NCBI GenBank assembly: GCA_002898575.1
Contig: BEHT01000023.1
Coordinates: 1 to 56,452 of the forward strand
Length of the DNA stretch: 56,452 nt
Reading direction: 5' to 3'
From: a bacterium HR17
GTDB lineage: Bacteria; Armatimonadota; Fervidibacteria; Fervidibacterales; Fervidibacteraceae
Made by a program: the position numbers and the translations under genes. The notes beneath the pieces are model-generated. The model had not been told where the DNA came from. It made no database searches and saw nothing but the letters and a program-made list of their open reading frames with translations. Below, one piece after another: positions 8,056 to 17,953 of this stretch. How positions within the stretch are numbered: the stretch's first letter is position 1; every line of letters starts with the position of its first letter.

Positions 8056-11000
8056 ATGGTGGGCTACAGCGTGGCAAAATTTGGACGATGGGCAAGCACC
8101 GATGACAAACTCCGTCAGGGGGCACGCCATGCAAGGGGGCATCGCATCTTGGAGCGGAGCCAAAAAGTCCTTGTAGCACTTATCGGCGTCGGCGTTGCGT
8201 TCCTGCTGACGCTCAAACTGCTCAGCCTTTGGGCGGAAGGGCTTTGGTTTGCCTCAGAAGGTTACAGGGCTGTCTTCGTGCGCATCATGGTCTTGCGCAC
8301 CGCGCTGTTTGTCTTGTGCGGGGCATGGTTTTTCGCCCTCGTTTACTTGCCCTATTACCTTGCGCGTGGCGCTGCGACTCGCGTGCCGATGCCGCTGCGG
8401 GCGAAACTGTTTGATGACATGGACAAGGTGCTCGTGGATGCAGCGATTGACCGCTGGGCGCTATGGGGCAGCCTCGGTTTGTCAATCGTCGCAGGTTTGA
8501 TTGCCAGCGGGCGGTGGGTGCACCTCGTCCACTTCCTTTACGCTCAACCCTTTGGCATCGCCGACCCCATTTTCGGACACGATGTCAGCCTCTACGCGTT
8601 CCGCTTACCTTTCGGGCGCTTTCTGGTGACCTTCACCTTTTTCGGGTTGCTATTCGGGTTGATCGGCATGTTGCTGCGGTTGCGCTACGAGGAGTTGCTG
8701 CGGTTTGAGGAGACAGGGATGGAAGCGCCTGCGTTTGCGGCGCGCCCCTTGTTAGCCGTCACGGCAGCGTTCCTATTCGTGTTAGCCATTGGACAATGGC
8801 TGGGGCGCTACGGCATTTTGCTGTCTAAGCGCGGTGTCGTGTTCGGCGCCGGGTTCAGCGATGTTTACGGGACTTTGCCTGGTTATTGGACGCTGACTTT
8901 AGCGACGCTTGCGGGCGCAGGCGTTTGTCTGTGGCTGATGCGCACGGGTGACTTGCGCCCGTTGCGGTGGGTCGCGTTGGCGATCGTGCTGGTATGGGTG
9001 GGCGGGCGCGTGGTGTTACCTGCCACACTGCAAGCCTTCGTCGTCGTGCCCAACGAGCGGACGATTGAGCGGCGCTTTCTGCGCTACAACATCCAGATGA
9101 CCCGCTTCGCCTACGGCTTGGACGGTGTCAAAGAAGCGTCGCACCCTGGCGACCCCGTGCCGACTCCAGACGAATTGCGCCAGCACTTGAGTGCGCTGGA
9201 CAATGTGCGGTTGTGGGACATTGAACCGCTGCTGGACTACCTCAACCAAACGCAAGCGCTGCGGGGCTACTACGGCTTTTCCAGCGTGGACTACGACCGT
9301 TACATCATCAATGGGCGGCTGCGCCAAGTCGCCATCGGAACGCGGGAGTTGTTTTTGCCACCCGATTTGCGTCGGTGGGTCAACGAACGCTTGCGTTACA
9401 CGCACGGGTACGGCGTCGTCGTGTTGCCCGTGAACGAGTTCACGGGGGAAGGTGCCCCCAACTATTTCATCAAGGACATTCCGCCTCAAATAGCGCCTGC
9501 TGCCCCGTTCCGCCTGCGCTACCCGCAAGTTTACTTCGGTGAGTTCGTGTTTCCCGAGGAGCGGTTGCAACGGCAGCCGTTTGTGCGCCGTCCATCCGCC
9601 CAGCAAGCCCGCGCCCCGGCGGCGAATCCCGCCATCCCTGCAGGTCAACCCCCTCCGTCACCCACACCGACACCCCCGGAAGGCACGCCTGAAGCCACGA
9701 GCAACGCGCCTCCGCCGTCCTCGGAGCCGACGCAATTGGTACCTGTGCCTGACTATGTGCTGGTGCGCACCAGCGAACCCGAATTTGACTACCCGCTGGA
9801 AGGGCAACAGCGTTGGCAGACGACGACCTACACCGCCGACGCGGGTGTGCCCATTGGGTCATGGTGGCGGCGGTTGTTGTTTGCGGCACGGTTCACCGAC
9901 CTCAACTTGCTGCTGACGACGGCGATCCGCCCTGACACACGGTTGCTGATGTATCGGCGCGTGTTAGACCGCGTTCAAGCCATTGCGCCCTTTCTGCTCA
10001 TTGACCCTGACCCGTATCCCGTCATCACGCCTGAGGGGCGCATCGTTTGGATGGTGGACGCATACACGGCAACTAACCAATTCCCCTACTCGCAGCCCCT
10101 GTCCCCCTTTGTGCCCGTCAACTACTTACGCAACGCCGTCAAAGTGACGGTGGACGCTTACACGGGGCGGATGCACTTTTACGCCTTTGACGAGCGCGAC
10201 CCTATTCTGCGGGTTTACCGCCGCGCGTTCCCTGAACTATTTCGTCCCCGTGCGGCGATGCCGGACGCGCTCAAAGCCCACATTCGCTACCCGCGGGCGC
10301 TGTTTTATGCCCAAGCGCAACTGCTGCGCCGCTACCACATGACCGACCCCGACCAGTTTTACCAAAACGAAGACGCATGGGAGATCGCCCGCGAGCAACG
10401 GACGGTAGCGGAAGCCGGTGAGCAAGCACCGCCGATGCGCCCCTATTACATCGTCATGCGTTCGCCCGACGACGGCAAAGACCGCTTTCTGCTGCTATTG
10501 CCCTTCACCCCGATTGAGCGGCGCAACTTGGTCGCGTGGATGGTTGCCCATTGCGATTACGACCGCTACGGTGAACTGTTTGTCTACCGCTTCCCGCGTG
10601 GTCGGTTAGTGGATGGACCGCAACTGGTCAGTGCCCGCATCAACGCCCATCCTGTCATCTCGCAGCAGCTGAACCTGTGGAACCAAGTCGGGTCGCGCGT
10701 CGTGTGGGGCAGCATGTTCGTCTTACCCCTCGGCAACTCGTTGCTGTTTGTGCAGCCGTTGTATCTGCAAGCGGAGCAGACGAAGTTGCCCGAACTCAAA
10801 CGGGTCATCGTCGCGACGGGCAAACGCGTCGCGATGGGCACCGACCTTTGGGATGCGCTGCGGCAACTGTTTGGGCAACCCATCGGCGATCATCGGTTCG
10901 CAGGCGCTCCTGCCCCATCGTTCGCACCTTCATCACCTCCTCCCTCACCTCGCCCTGAGCAAGCCTCGGAAAGCCAACTCGTCAAGGCATTGCTGCAAGC

Positions 11001-11097
11001 AGAAAACGCTCGCCGACGAGGCGATTGGGCGGCTTATGAGCACTACTACCGCCAAGCATTGGAGTTGGCGCAAAAAACGGCGGGGAAAAGGCAGTGA
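8056..11097 (+). CDS. UPF0182 family large membrane protein
   Basis: About 1,013 aa. The N-terminal third has several transmembrane helices; then comes the conserved UPF0182 (COG1615) block with NERTIERRFLRYNIQMTR, 'YYGFSSVDYDRY' and 'PNYFIKDIPP'. A Pro/Thr/Ser-rich low-complexity insert sits around residues 565-620 counted from an ATG at 7906. The family has no settled function; an extracytoplasmic domain on a membrane anchor is likely. The start is uncertain: 8056 is an ATG without SD, whereas TTG at 8149 has AGGGGG ten bases upstream and would start at the first membrane helix, as in family members. An upstream ATG at 7906 overlaps metG and is rejected. Confidence 0.9.
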   Translation: MVGYSVAKFGRWASTDDKLRQGARHARGHRILERSQKVLVALIGVGVAFLLTLKLLSLWAEGLWFASEGYRAVFVRIMVLRTALFVLCGAWFFALVYLPYYLARGAATRVPMPLRAKLFDDMDKVLVDAAIDRWALWGSLGLSIVAGLIASGRWVHLVHFLYAQPFGIADPIFGHDVSLYAFRLPFGRFLVTFTFFGLLFGLIGMLLRLRYEELLRFEETGMEAPAFAARPLLAVTAAFLFVLAIGQWLGRYGILLSKRGVVFGAGFSDVYGTLPGYWTLTLATLAGAGVCLWLMRTGDLRPLRWVALAIVLVWVGGRVVLPATLQAFVVVPNERTIERRFLRYNIQMTRFAYGLDGVKEASHPGDPVPTPDELRQHLSALDNVRLWDIEPLLDYLNQTQALRGYYGFSSVDYDRYIINGRLRQVAIGTRELFLPPDLRRWVNERLRYTHGYGVVVLPVNEFTGEGAPNYFIKDIPPQIAPAAPFRLRYPQVYFGEFVFPEERLQRQPFVRRPSAQQARAPAANPAIPAGQPPPSPTPTPPEGTPEATSNAPPPSSEPTQLVPVPDYVLVRTSEPEFDYPLEGQQRWQTTTYTADAGVPIGSWWRRLLFAARFTDLNLLLTTAIRPDTRLLMYRRVLDRVQAIAPFLLIDPDPYPVITPEGRIVWMVDAYTATNQFPYSQPLSPFVPVNYLRNAVKVTVDAYTGRMHFYAFDERDPILRVYRRAFPELFRPRAAMPDALKAHIRYPRALFYAQAQLLRRYHMTDPDQFYQNEDAWEIAREQRTVAEAGEQAPPMRPYYIVMRSPDDGKDRFLLLLPFTPIERRNLVAWMVAHCDYDRYGELFVYRFPRGRLVDGPQLVSARINAHPVISQQLNLWNQVGSRVVWGSMFVLPLGNSLLFVQPLYLQAEQTKLPELKRVIVATGKRVAMGTDLWDALRQLFGQPIGDHRFAGAPAPSFAPSSPPPSPRPEQASESQLVKALLQAENARRRGDWAAYEHYYRQALELAQKTAGKRQ

Positions 11098-11179
11098 CCG
11101 ATAAGTATCGTCTCAGCGGCGTTGTCGCTCTTTGAACGACGCAAAGAGACAGAACGCAAAAGGTAACGCAAAACGGTGA

Positions 11180-12469
<1,290 letters not shown>

Positions 12470-12497
12470 GCGTCTTAGCCCTTCAGCGCCTTCGCGA

Positions 12498-12692
12498 TCA
12501 ACGGCGCTCACTCTGTGGCGCCGCCTTGGGAGCGGTCTTCAAAGCCTCTTCCCGTTCCGAACCCAAGTAACCCAAGCTCCCGACGGCTTGCCCCTGAGGG
12601 CGCAGAGAGCGCCAAGCCGAGAAAACTGCCAGAGCGATCGCAAGCGCCGCTAAAAGGACAGCGCCGACGAGTTTTAGTGTGGAACGATCCAT
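12498..12692 (-). CDS. Small single-pass membrane protein of the prepilin operon
   Basis: 64 aa. One hydrophobic helix (about 7-26), then a basic, Ser/Gly-containing tail. The ATG at 12692 is chosen because GAGGTGGGG lies just upstream, overlapping the stop of the prepilin; an in-frame upstream start would run inside the prepilin. No family is recognised. Its place as last gene behind two prepilins suggests a pilus or secretion accessory, but that is inference from context only. Confidence 0.6.
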   Translation of the reverse strand: MDRSTLKLVGAVLLAALAIALAVFSAWRSLRPQGQAVGSLGYLGSEREEALKTAPKAAPQSERR

Positions 12693-12703
12693 CGCCCCCC
12701 ACC

Positions 12704-13648
12704 TCACTTGTAAGACGGCGCATAGTTGCCGCTGACCTTCCAATGCAGCAGGTTGCGGTTGGACTGTCCGGCAGCCGCTCGCTGCTGAATGGCGGAAGGC
12801 GTCCACGGCCAAGGCATCGTTTGCCGACGCGGCATGGCTTTGACATGCCCGTCTACAAAGGTAAAGTTCGTTTGTAAAGCGTGGGCGCCGATGGTCATCT
12901 GCGCTTGGTTAGGCTTACCGGAGCACCAAGTGAAAACGAAGTAGTTAGGGGCGTCAGGCCAATTAGGGTCGGCGATGTTGCGGACATCCCAGCGCCAGTA
13001 GGCAAAACCCTCGCTGTAACTGGCGGTCGTCCAAAGTTCAAAGATGGCGATGGTGTCGCCTGGGGCACCGATTTCGGGAAGACCTTTGGAGCGTACTTCC
13101 CAATCAGCGGTGTTGGTGGAGTAGGCATGTAGCCCGAAAGTCGCAGTGCCCGAAGGACCGTCGTCCCAATTGCTCTGGAAGTTGGTGAACGAGTAACTGA
13201 TGGGGTAACCGAAGGAAGCGTCGCAATCGTCGCGAGGGATGGAATCGCTGGGACATTTCCAGATGGCATCGTTGCGAATGTAGGCAGCAAGCATATCTTG
13301 GGCACCAAAAGCCCACTTGACACCTTGAGGGACCCACCGACCGCGGATGCGATTGAGGAGTTCATCGTAGTCCTGCACATATTGGGCTTGCGCCATCGCG
13401 ACATTCCGCAGGTTACTGAGACAGCTCGCCTGTCGCGCCTTTTCCCGCGCTTGGGCGAACACGGGGAACAAGATCGCCGCCAGGATGGCGATAATCGCAA
13501 TCACCACGAGCAACTCAATGAGGGTGAAGCCCGTATCAAGGTGCGAGCGAGCGCTTCGGAGGGCGGCTCTCTTGAGCCGCCGCAAAAAAGTGAAGCCCGC
13601 ATCAAGGTGCAAGCGAGAGCAGCGACGACACTTTTGAGACCGACGCAT
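12704..13648 (-). CDS. Type IV/II prepilin, H-X9-DG family, with expanded leader
   Basis: 314 aa. The prepilin cleavage and helix motif [20 protein letters not shown] starts at residue 40, and the C-terminal H-X9-DG signature is present ('[16 protein letters not shown]'). Such DUF1559-like pseudopilins abound in Planctomycetes and Armatimonadota. The ATG at 13648 has GGGAGGTG upstream. Odd: the leader is 40 residues instead of about 10-18 because half a palindromic repeat and a 28-bp duplication are inserted in frame. A second, imperfect 'HLDAGFTF' motif results at 14-21. Third in a minus-strand operon after a regulator and another prepilin. Confidence 0.93.
   Translation of the reverse strand: MRRSQKCRRCSRLHLDAGFTFLRRLKRAALRSARSHLDTGFTLIELLVVIAIIAILAAILFPVFAQAREKARQASCLSNLRNVAMAQAQYVQDYDELLNRIRGRWVPQGVKWAFGAQDMLAAYIRNDAIWKCPSDSIPRDDCDASFGYPISYSFTNFQSNWDDGPSGTATFGLHAYSTNTADWEVRSKGLPEIGAPGDTIAIFELWTTASYSEGFAYWRWDVRNIADPNWPDAPNYFVFTWCSGKPNQAQMTIGAHALQTNFTFVDGHVKAMPRRQTMPWPWTPSAIQQRAAAGQSNRNLLHWKVSGNYAPSYK
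13524..13617. repeat. 28-bp direct repeats flanking a half repeat unit
   Basis: 13524-13551 and 13590-13617 match at 26 of 28 positions. Between them (13552-13589) lies one arm of the dispersed repeat: CGGAGGGCGGCTC, loop, GAGCCGCC, then an A-rich end. Insert plus one flank is 66 bp, exactly 22 codons, so the prepilin frame survives. Confidence 0.85.
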
Positions 13649-13699
13649 GGCAAGACACCTCCCGACTTGATTTTTGCGTCTGGCAGCAAGGATGACACC

Positions 13700-14491
13700 C
13701 TACCGCCACATTTGCCACAGTTCGGGATATTGCGACGGGCTAAGGCTGAGGGTGTTACAAGCCGGCGTCGTTACGCGCGGGTCAGCAGGGGCGCAACGAA
13801 CGCCGTAAACCTTCTCCATCGGCAGCGCCTTCACATGCCCGTCGCAGAAGGTCGTATTGACCATCTCTACATGGCGCGGTTCAGGCGCTGAGTGGAAAGC
13901 GGTAATGTTGCCACTCACTTGGTTGTTGCCAAAGGGTGTCGTCACATGGTTGAGATAGATGCCTGATTGGTCATAGAGGGGACGAGAAGATGTGCCTGTC
14001 GGAACAGCGTCCATAAAAGCGACATGGTTAGCGGGTTCTTGGATGACGGCTAAATTGGAACCGACGCCGGGCACAGGATACGCCATCCCGTAACCGATGC
14101 GCCCTTCAATTTCCAAAAACCGCTTTATGTGGCAGGGGTTGGTGGAAACGAGACGCTTGGCATCCGGGCATTGGCTGTATTGGGTGTTGCGGGAGTAAGG
14201 CTGCAACAGCCCCAAGTAGCCCATGGAGACGAAAACGGTGCCGCCGCATTCGGGAATGTTCACCCAAACATTTTGCTGGTAAGGCGGGAAGTTTTCGTCG
14301 TAGTCCTGCACATACTGCATCGCGGCTAAGCCGATCTGACGCAGGTTGGACAGGCACATCGTTTGACGGGCCTTGGCTCGGGCGCGGCTGAACACGGGGA
14401 ACAAGATCGCCGCCAAGATGGCGATGATCGCAATCACCACGAGCAACTCAATGAGGGTAAACGCCCTAGACGGCTTGTTGAGACGAGACAT
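13700..14491 (-). CDS. Type IV/II prepilin, H-X9-DG family
   Basis: 263 aa. A short leader ([10 protein letters not shown]) precedes [20 protein letters not shown]. The residue before the cleavage site is Ala instead of the usual Gly, which may slow or alter processing. The C-terminal H-X9-DG motif is present ([16 protein letters not shown]). ATG at 14491 is chosen because GGAGGTG lies six bases upstream. Its start overlaps the 3' end of the regulator gene by 26 bases, so the two are likely coupled. It shares layout with the next prepilin but the middle regions differ. Confidence 0.92.
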   Translation of the reverse strand: MSRLNKPSRAFTLIELLVVIAIIAILAAILFPVFSRARAKARQTMCLSNLRQIGLAAMQYVQDYDENFPPYQQNVWVNIPECGGTVFVSMGYLGLLQPYSRNTQYSQCPDAKRLVSTNPCHIKRFLEIEGRIGYGMAYPVPGVGSNLAVIQEPANHVAFMDAVPTGTSSRPLYDQSGIYLNHVTTPFGNNQVSGNITAFHSAPEPRHVEMVNTTFCDGHVKALPMEKVYGVRCAPADPRVTTPACNTLSLSPSQYPELWQMWR

Positions 14492-15605
14492 AGCGAACAC
14501 CTCCATCAGAGGTTAGGGGCGAGGTGACGCTCGCCCGGATGACTAACTCCACCGACAGTTTCTCTACTGCCGGCTGGATTTGCCCTTCCAGCAACGAGAG
14601 CAACTTGAAGACTGCCCGCCGCCCCAATTCCACCAGCGGTTGCCGCACCGTCGTCAAAGGTGGCTCCAAATAACTCGCCGACGGCGGGTCATCAAAGGCG
14701 ACAAGGGAGAGGTCTTCCGGCACACGCCATCCCTCGTGTTTGATCAAGCGCAGTGCTTCCGCCGCCAAGTAGTAGCCTGCCGCAAACAGCGCTGTCGGGC
14801 GAACCTTGCTCCTTAAAAGAGCGCGTAACCGTTCCTGAACCGTTGGAGGGAGAGCGGAAGGCGATTCGGACTCTATCAGCCACTCTGGTGGCACGGACAA
14901 GCCGTGTTCTTCCATCGCTGCGAGGAATCCGTTCCACCGGTCGCGGCTGTTGGGGGCGATTCGGCGCCCTGCCAGCAAGGCGATACGGCGGTGCCCCATA
15001 CCGACGAGGAAGTCCACAACCTGCCGGGCAGCGGCGAGGTTGTCGGTGTCCACGCAGGGAAACGCGGCGTCTTGCCACGATGCGCCGATGACGACGAAGG
15101 GCACGCCTGCCGTCCACCATTGCTCCAAGACAGGGCGAGCGTCCTCAAAAGGGGCGAACACTAACAACGCCCGTGAGGTCAGCACTTCTGGCGGGATGAC
15201 GCGCAATTGATCAAAGCCCATCGTCCAAAACTGCACCAAGCAACCCGTTTCAGCCAACACGCTCAAAATGCCCTGCAAAATCGGACCATAGTAAATGTTC
15301 TGGGTCGTCAAAGTTGCGACCTCGGCAAGCGGGAAGACCAAGATAAGGGAGTGACGGGGTGCCGGAGCGGAAGGGGTCTTGAGGACGAAAGTCCCTTTGC
15401 CGATCAGACGGGTGATGACGCCCTCGCGTTCTAACTCCTTCAGCGCCCGATTGACCGTCATTTGGCTGACCCGCAGCCGCTGTGCCCACTCCCGTTCAGA
15501 CGGCAAAGGCGCACCAATACCCAGCCCGTTCTCGGCGATGAACTGACGGATAATAGTCTTGACCTGCTCAAAGCGCGGCACGCCGCTGTTCCAATTCACA
15601 CGCAC
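14466..15605 (-). CDS. GntR-type wHTH / LacI-type sensor transcriptional regulator
   Basis: About 379 aa. The N-terminus (about 5-70) is a GntR winged helix ('[19 protein letters not shown]', '[16 protein letters not shown]'). The rest is a LacI/GalR periplasmic-binding-like sensor ('[20 protein letters not shown]', '[20 protein letters not shown]'). This is the AraR-like architecture, which usually binds a sugar. The GTG at 15605 is preferred because the ORF start at 15641 lies inside a perfect palindrome; GTG at 15599 is also possible. First gene of the prepilin operon. Confidence 0.88.
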   Translation of the reverse strand: MRVNWNSGVPRFEQVKTIIRQFIAENGLGIGAPLPSEREWAQRLRVSQMTVNRALKELEREGVITRLIGKGTFVLKTPSAPAPRHSLILVFPLAEVATLTTQNIYYGPILQGILSVLAETGCLVQFWTMGFDQLRVIPPEVLTSRALLVFAPFEDARPVLEQWWTAGVPFVVIGASWQDAAFPCVDTDNLAAARQVVDFLVGMGHRRIALLAGRRIAPNSRDRWNGFLAAMEEHGLSVPPEWLIESESPSALPPTVQERLRALLRSKVRPTALFAAGYYLAAEALRLIKHEGWRVPEDLSLVAFDDPPSASYLEPPLTTVRQPLVELGRRAVFKLLSLLEGQIQPAVEKLSVELVIRASVTSPLTSDGGVRYVSSQQAV

Positions 15606-15627
15606 AGCCGTCCCGCCCTCTGTATCG

Positions 15628-15641
15628 GTGTTATATAACAC
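15628..15641. promoter_or_regulatory. 14-bp perfect palindrome, probable operator
   Basis: GTGTTATATAACAC is its own reverse complement. On the minus strand it overlaps a plausible -10 (TATATA, 17 bases after TTACCC), just before the regulator start. This suits autorepression by the GntR/LacI-type protein. Binding is inferred, not shown. Confidence 0.6.
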
Positions 15642-15842
15642 TGCATCAAAGCAAGGGTAATTGTGTCAGGGAGGCGGGGCGATGTCAAGGTCAACGGACG
15701 AGAGATTTTGATGAGGAAGCGGCGGACCGTCAGGCAGCGTTGATGCTTGCTTTTCCTTAAATTCCTTCTTATCTGCTGTGTGGGGCGCGGCTGCATGGCA
15801 TAAAAAGGCAGTGTTGAAACATCGGAAGTGCTGTGTTTTAGT
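15642..15842. other. Non-coding stretch between operator and repeat array
   Basis: About 200 bases of lower GC than the neighbours. I see only the possible -35 (TTACCC) of the regulator promoter; no ORF or RNA gene. Confidence 0.4.
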
Positions 15843-16053
15843 CGGAGGGCGGCTCTCTGAGCCGCCGAGAAGCGGCGCATCGGGAGACGCGCCCTCCGAA
15901 TGTTGAAGGCTTGCTCGGAGGGCGGCTCTCTGAGCCGCCGAGAAGCGGCGCATCAGGAGATGCGCCCTCCGAGTGTTGAAGGCGTGGTCGGAGGGCGGCT
16001 CTCTGAGCCGCCGCAGAGAGAGCAATCGGCGCGTCAAGAGACGCGCCCTCCGA
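15843..16053. repeat. Array of three two-hairpin repeats, 73-bp period
   Basis: Units start at 15843, 15916 and 15989. They are the same repeat as at 5.3 kb but inverted: CGGAGGGCGGCTC-TCT-GAGCCGCC arm first, then the GGCGCRTC arm, closing with CGCCCTCCGA. The first two linkers are GAGAAGC; the third is expanded (GCAGAGAGAGCAATC). The array lies between the divergent regulator and GlsB-type genes. Confidence 0.93.
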
Positions 16054-16090
16054 GTCGCTGCCGCAGGGCAAATTCAGGGGGTGTTGTGAG

Positions 16091-16354
16091 ATGCAGTTGC
16101 AACCGGGCGGGATTATCGCTTGGATTTTGGTCGGTTTGATCGCAGGCTGGCTTGCCGAACAACTGACGGGGCGTTCGCAGGGGTTGCTGGGTAACATTAT
16201 TTTGGGGCTTGTCGGTGCTTTTGTGGGCGGGCTCTTGTTCGGACTGCTGGGTGTTCGGGGAACGGCAGGGTTTGTCGGGAGCATCGCGGTAGCCACCATC
16301 GGTGCCGTTGTCCTTATCGCGTTAGCGCGGCTGTTCACGAGCGGGCGAGCGTAA
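16091..16354 (+). CDS. GlsB/YeaQ/YmgE family membrane protein
   Basis: 87 aa. Three hydrophobic helices with Gly-rich turns; 'LIAGWLAEQLTGR' followed by 'LGNIILGLVGAFVGGLLFGL' is typical of the transglycosylase-associated (Tag/GlsB) family, small stress-linked inner-membrane proteins of unclear mechanism. It starts 38 bases after the repeat array and is convergent with the diheme protein gene. Confidence 0.88.
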   Translation: MQLQPGGIIAWILVGLIAGWLAEQLTGRSQGLLGNIILGLVGAFVGGLLFGLLGVRGTAGFVGSIAVATIGAVVLIALARLFTSGRA

Positions 16355-16368
16355 CCGAGCGCCGTCCC

Positions 16369-16650
16369 TTAAGGGCGGGGGTGATGACAAAAGGTGCAGT
16401 GGGGGAAAGGGCGATGCGGCATTAAGGGTCCGCCTGTCCCGAACTCATGGCATCGGCGGCAAGCGATGTCGGGAGCGTTAGGGCGGTGGTGGGCGTCCTG
16501 ACGGGGTTTAGGCGCGGCGGTAAAGAAGCCAGCCACCAAACCCAAACAGACCAGCAGGCTCAAAACGCCTGCTCCCATAATGACGATACGCCGTAGCCGT
16601 TTGAGCCGTCGCACTTCGTCGGGCGTGAACAGTGGTTCCTGCCCTGTCAA
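16369..16650 (-). CDS. Small membrane-anchored diheme c-type cytochrome
   Basis: 93 aa. A cytoplasmic N-terminus, a transmembrane helix (about 22-44), then a short extracytoplasmic part with two heme c sites, CRRCH (64-68) and CTFCH (85-89), plus several His that could be distal ligands. The ATG overlaps the stop of the upstream HD-GYP gene by four bases (16647-16650), so the two are coupled. No cytochrome maturation or oxidase genes are nearby. An electron-carrying or redox-sensing role is inference. Confidence 0.8.
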   Translation of the reverse strand: MTGQEPLFTPDEVRRLKRLRRIVIMGAGVLSLLVCLGLVAGFFTAAPKPRQDAHHRPNAPDIACRRCHEFGTGGPLMPHRPFPHCTFCHHPRP

Positions 16651-17837
16651 AGTAGCGCCTCCTCTGGCAGATTCTGCAGAACAGGACGGTTGCCCATAAG
16701 TTCCACGAACGCTAACGCTAAATCACGGTCCCATTGCGTGCCGGCGCCTTCAGCCAAAATCGCCAACGCTTTCTCCTTGGGCATGCCTGCCCGATAAGGG
16801 CGGTCGCTGGTCATAGCGTCAAAACCGTCCGCAACGGCTAAAAGCCTGCCCATGAAGGGAATTTCGTCCCCGACCAATCCGAACGGGTAACCTTTGCCGT
16901 CGACGCGTTCATGATGATAGAGCACGCCGTCCAAAATGTCACCCCGCAGTTGACGGATAGGGCTGAGGATACGGTAACCTTCCTCGGGGTGGCGTTTGAT
17001 GATCGCGAACTCTTCGTCGGTCAACCGTCCTGGCTTATCCAGCACCGCGTCGGGCACACCGATTTTGCCGACATCGTGCAGCAACCCTGCTAACCGCACC
17101 TTTTCCAAGTAAGCCCTCTCCAAACCGATGTGTTCGCCCAACCAAAGGGCGTAATGGGTTACACGATGGGAGTGACCGGCTGTCCATCGCGATTTAGCGT
17201 CCACCGCCGTCGCAAACGAGGAGATAAACCCCTGAAAGGATTCGCGCAATTGCTGGAACAGGTAAGCGCTTTCAATGACCCCGCTGGTCTGCGCGGCAAC
17301 TGTTGAGAGCAGTTTCAACTCGCCAGCGGTGAAGGCGTCGCGGGTGAGGCTGTTCCAGGCTAACAAGGCGCCGGGGGCATGTCCGTCAGGATTGAGCGGC
17401 ACCGCCACAAGATTGCGAACGCCGAAGGTTTTCGCGACTTCTCCCCATTGCGGGTGGTCGGCGAGATCGTTGACAATGAACCCGCGCCGCCGGCGGAGCG
17501 CTTCAACGGCGACGGCGCGCCCCAAAGGGCTGTGCAGCCACCTGTCCCGGTCGGTCGGGCAGAGCGCCAAACGCACCTGCCATTCGCCGCTTTCGTCGCG
17601 TAAAAGCACGCCGGCACCTTCTACGGTGATGACCGCCATTACCTGTTCCAGCGCTAAGCGGACGGCTTTGTCTACTTCCAAAATGCCGCGCAGTCCCTCC
17701 GCCAAGTTGTAAAGCAAAGTCAGTTCGTCCCAACTTTCCGCCAGCGCCGACGCCAACTGTTGGGCTTCTTGGCGCGCTTGCTCCAACAGGCGTTGCAGCG
17801 CCGCAATGTCGTCGTCGTTTGGTGCCCTCGTCTTCAT
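16647..17837 (-). CDS. GAF and HD-GYP domain cyclic-di-GMP phosphodiesterase
   Basis: 396 aa. An N-terminal coiled coil (about 10-45), a GAF-type sensor (about 50-190), then HD-GYP (about 215-385) with HSHRVTHYAL (222-231), HDVGKIG (254-260), HHER (308-311), GYP (316-318) and DGFDAMTSDRPYR (337-349). All motifs of active c-di-GMP hydrolases are intact. It has no membrane segment, so it should be cytosolic, unlike its coupled membrane diheme partner. It is divergent from parB. Confidence 0.95.
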   Translation of the reverse strand: MKTRAPNDDDIAALQRLLEQARQEAQQLASALAESWDELTLLYNLAEGLRGILEVDKAVRLALEQVMAVITVEGAGVLLRDESGEWQVRLALCPTDRDRWLHSPLGRAVAVEALRRRRGFIVNDLADHPQWGEVAKTFGVRNLVAVPLNPDGHAPGALLAWNSLTRDAFTAGELKLLSTVAAQTSGVIESAYLFQQLRESFQGFISSFATAVDAKSRWTAGHSHRVTHYALWLGEHIGLERAYLEKVRLAGLLHDVGKIGVPDAVLDKPGRLTDEEFAIIKRHPEEGYRILSPIRQLRGDILDGVLYHHERVDGKGYPFGLVGDEIPFMGRLLAVADGFDAMTSDRPYRAGMPKEKALAILAEGAGTQWDRDLALAFVELMGNRPVLQNLPEEALL

Positions 17838-17890
17838 CGCACTTCACCTCCAGCGGTGTAAACTGGCGGTGTGGTGTCAGGAGTCGGGAA

Positions 17891-17914
17891 GTAGCGCCCA
17901 AACAGCGCTACAAT
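17891..17914 (+). promoter_or_regulatory. Inverted repeat over a possible parB -10 box
   Basis: GTAGCGC (17891-17897) and GCGCTAC (17905-17911) form a perfect 7-bp inverted repeat with a 7-base gap. Its right edge overlaps TACAAT (17909-17914), a fair -10 box 40 bases before the parB ATG. No good -35 box is seen. Confidence 0.4.
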
Positions 17915-17953
17915 AAAGGGCGGGGCAGTGACACCTGGCTGAGGTGAAGAACC

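Noticed and set aside
9016-9648. Antisense 210-aa frame in the UPF0182 gene
   Set aside because: Shadow of GC-rich codon use in a well-supported gene.
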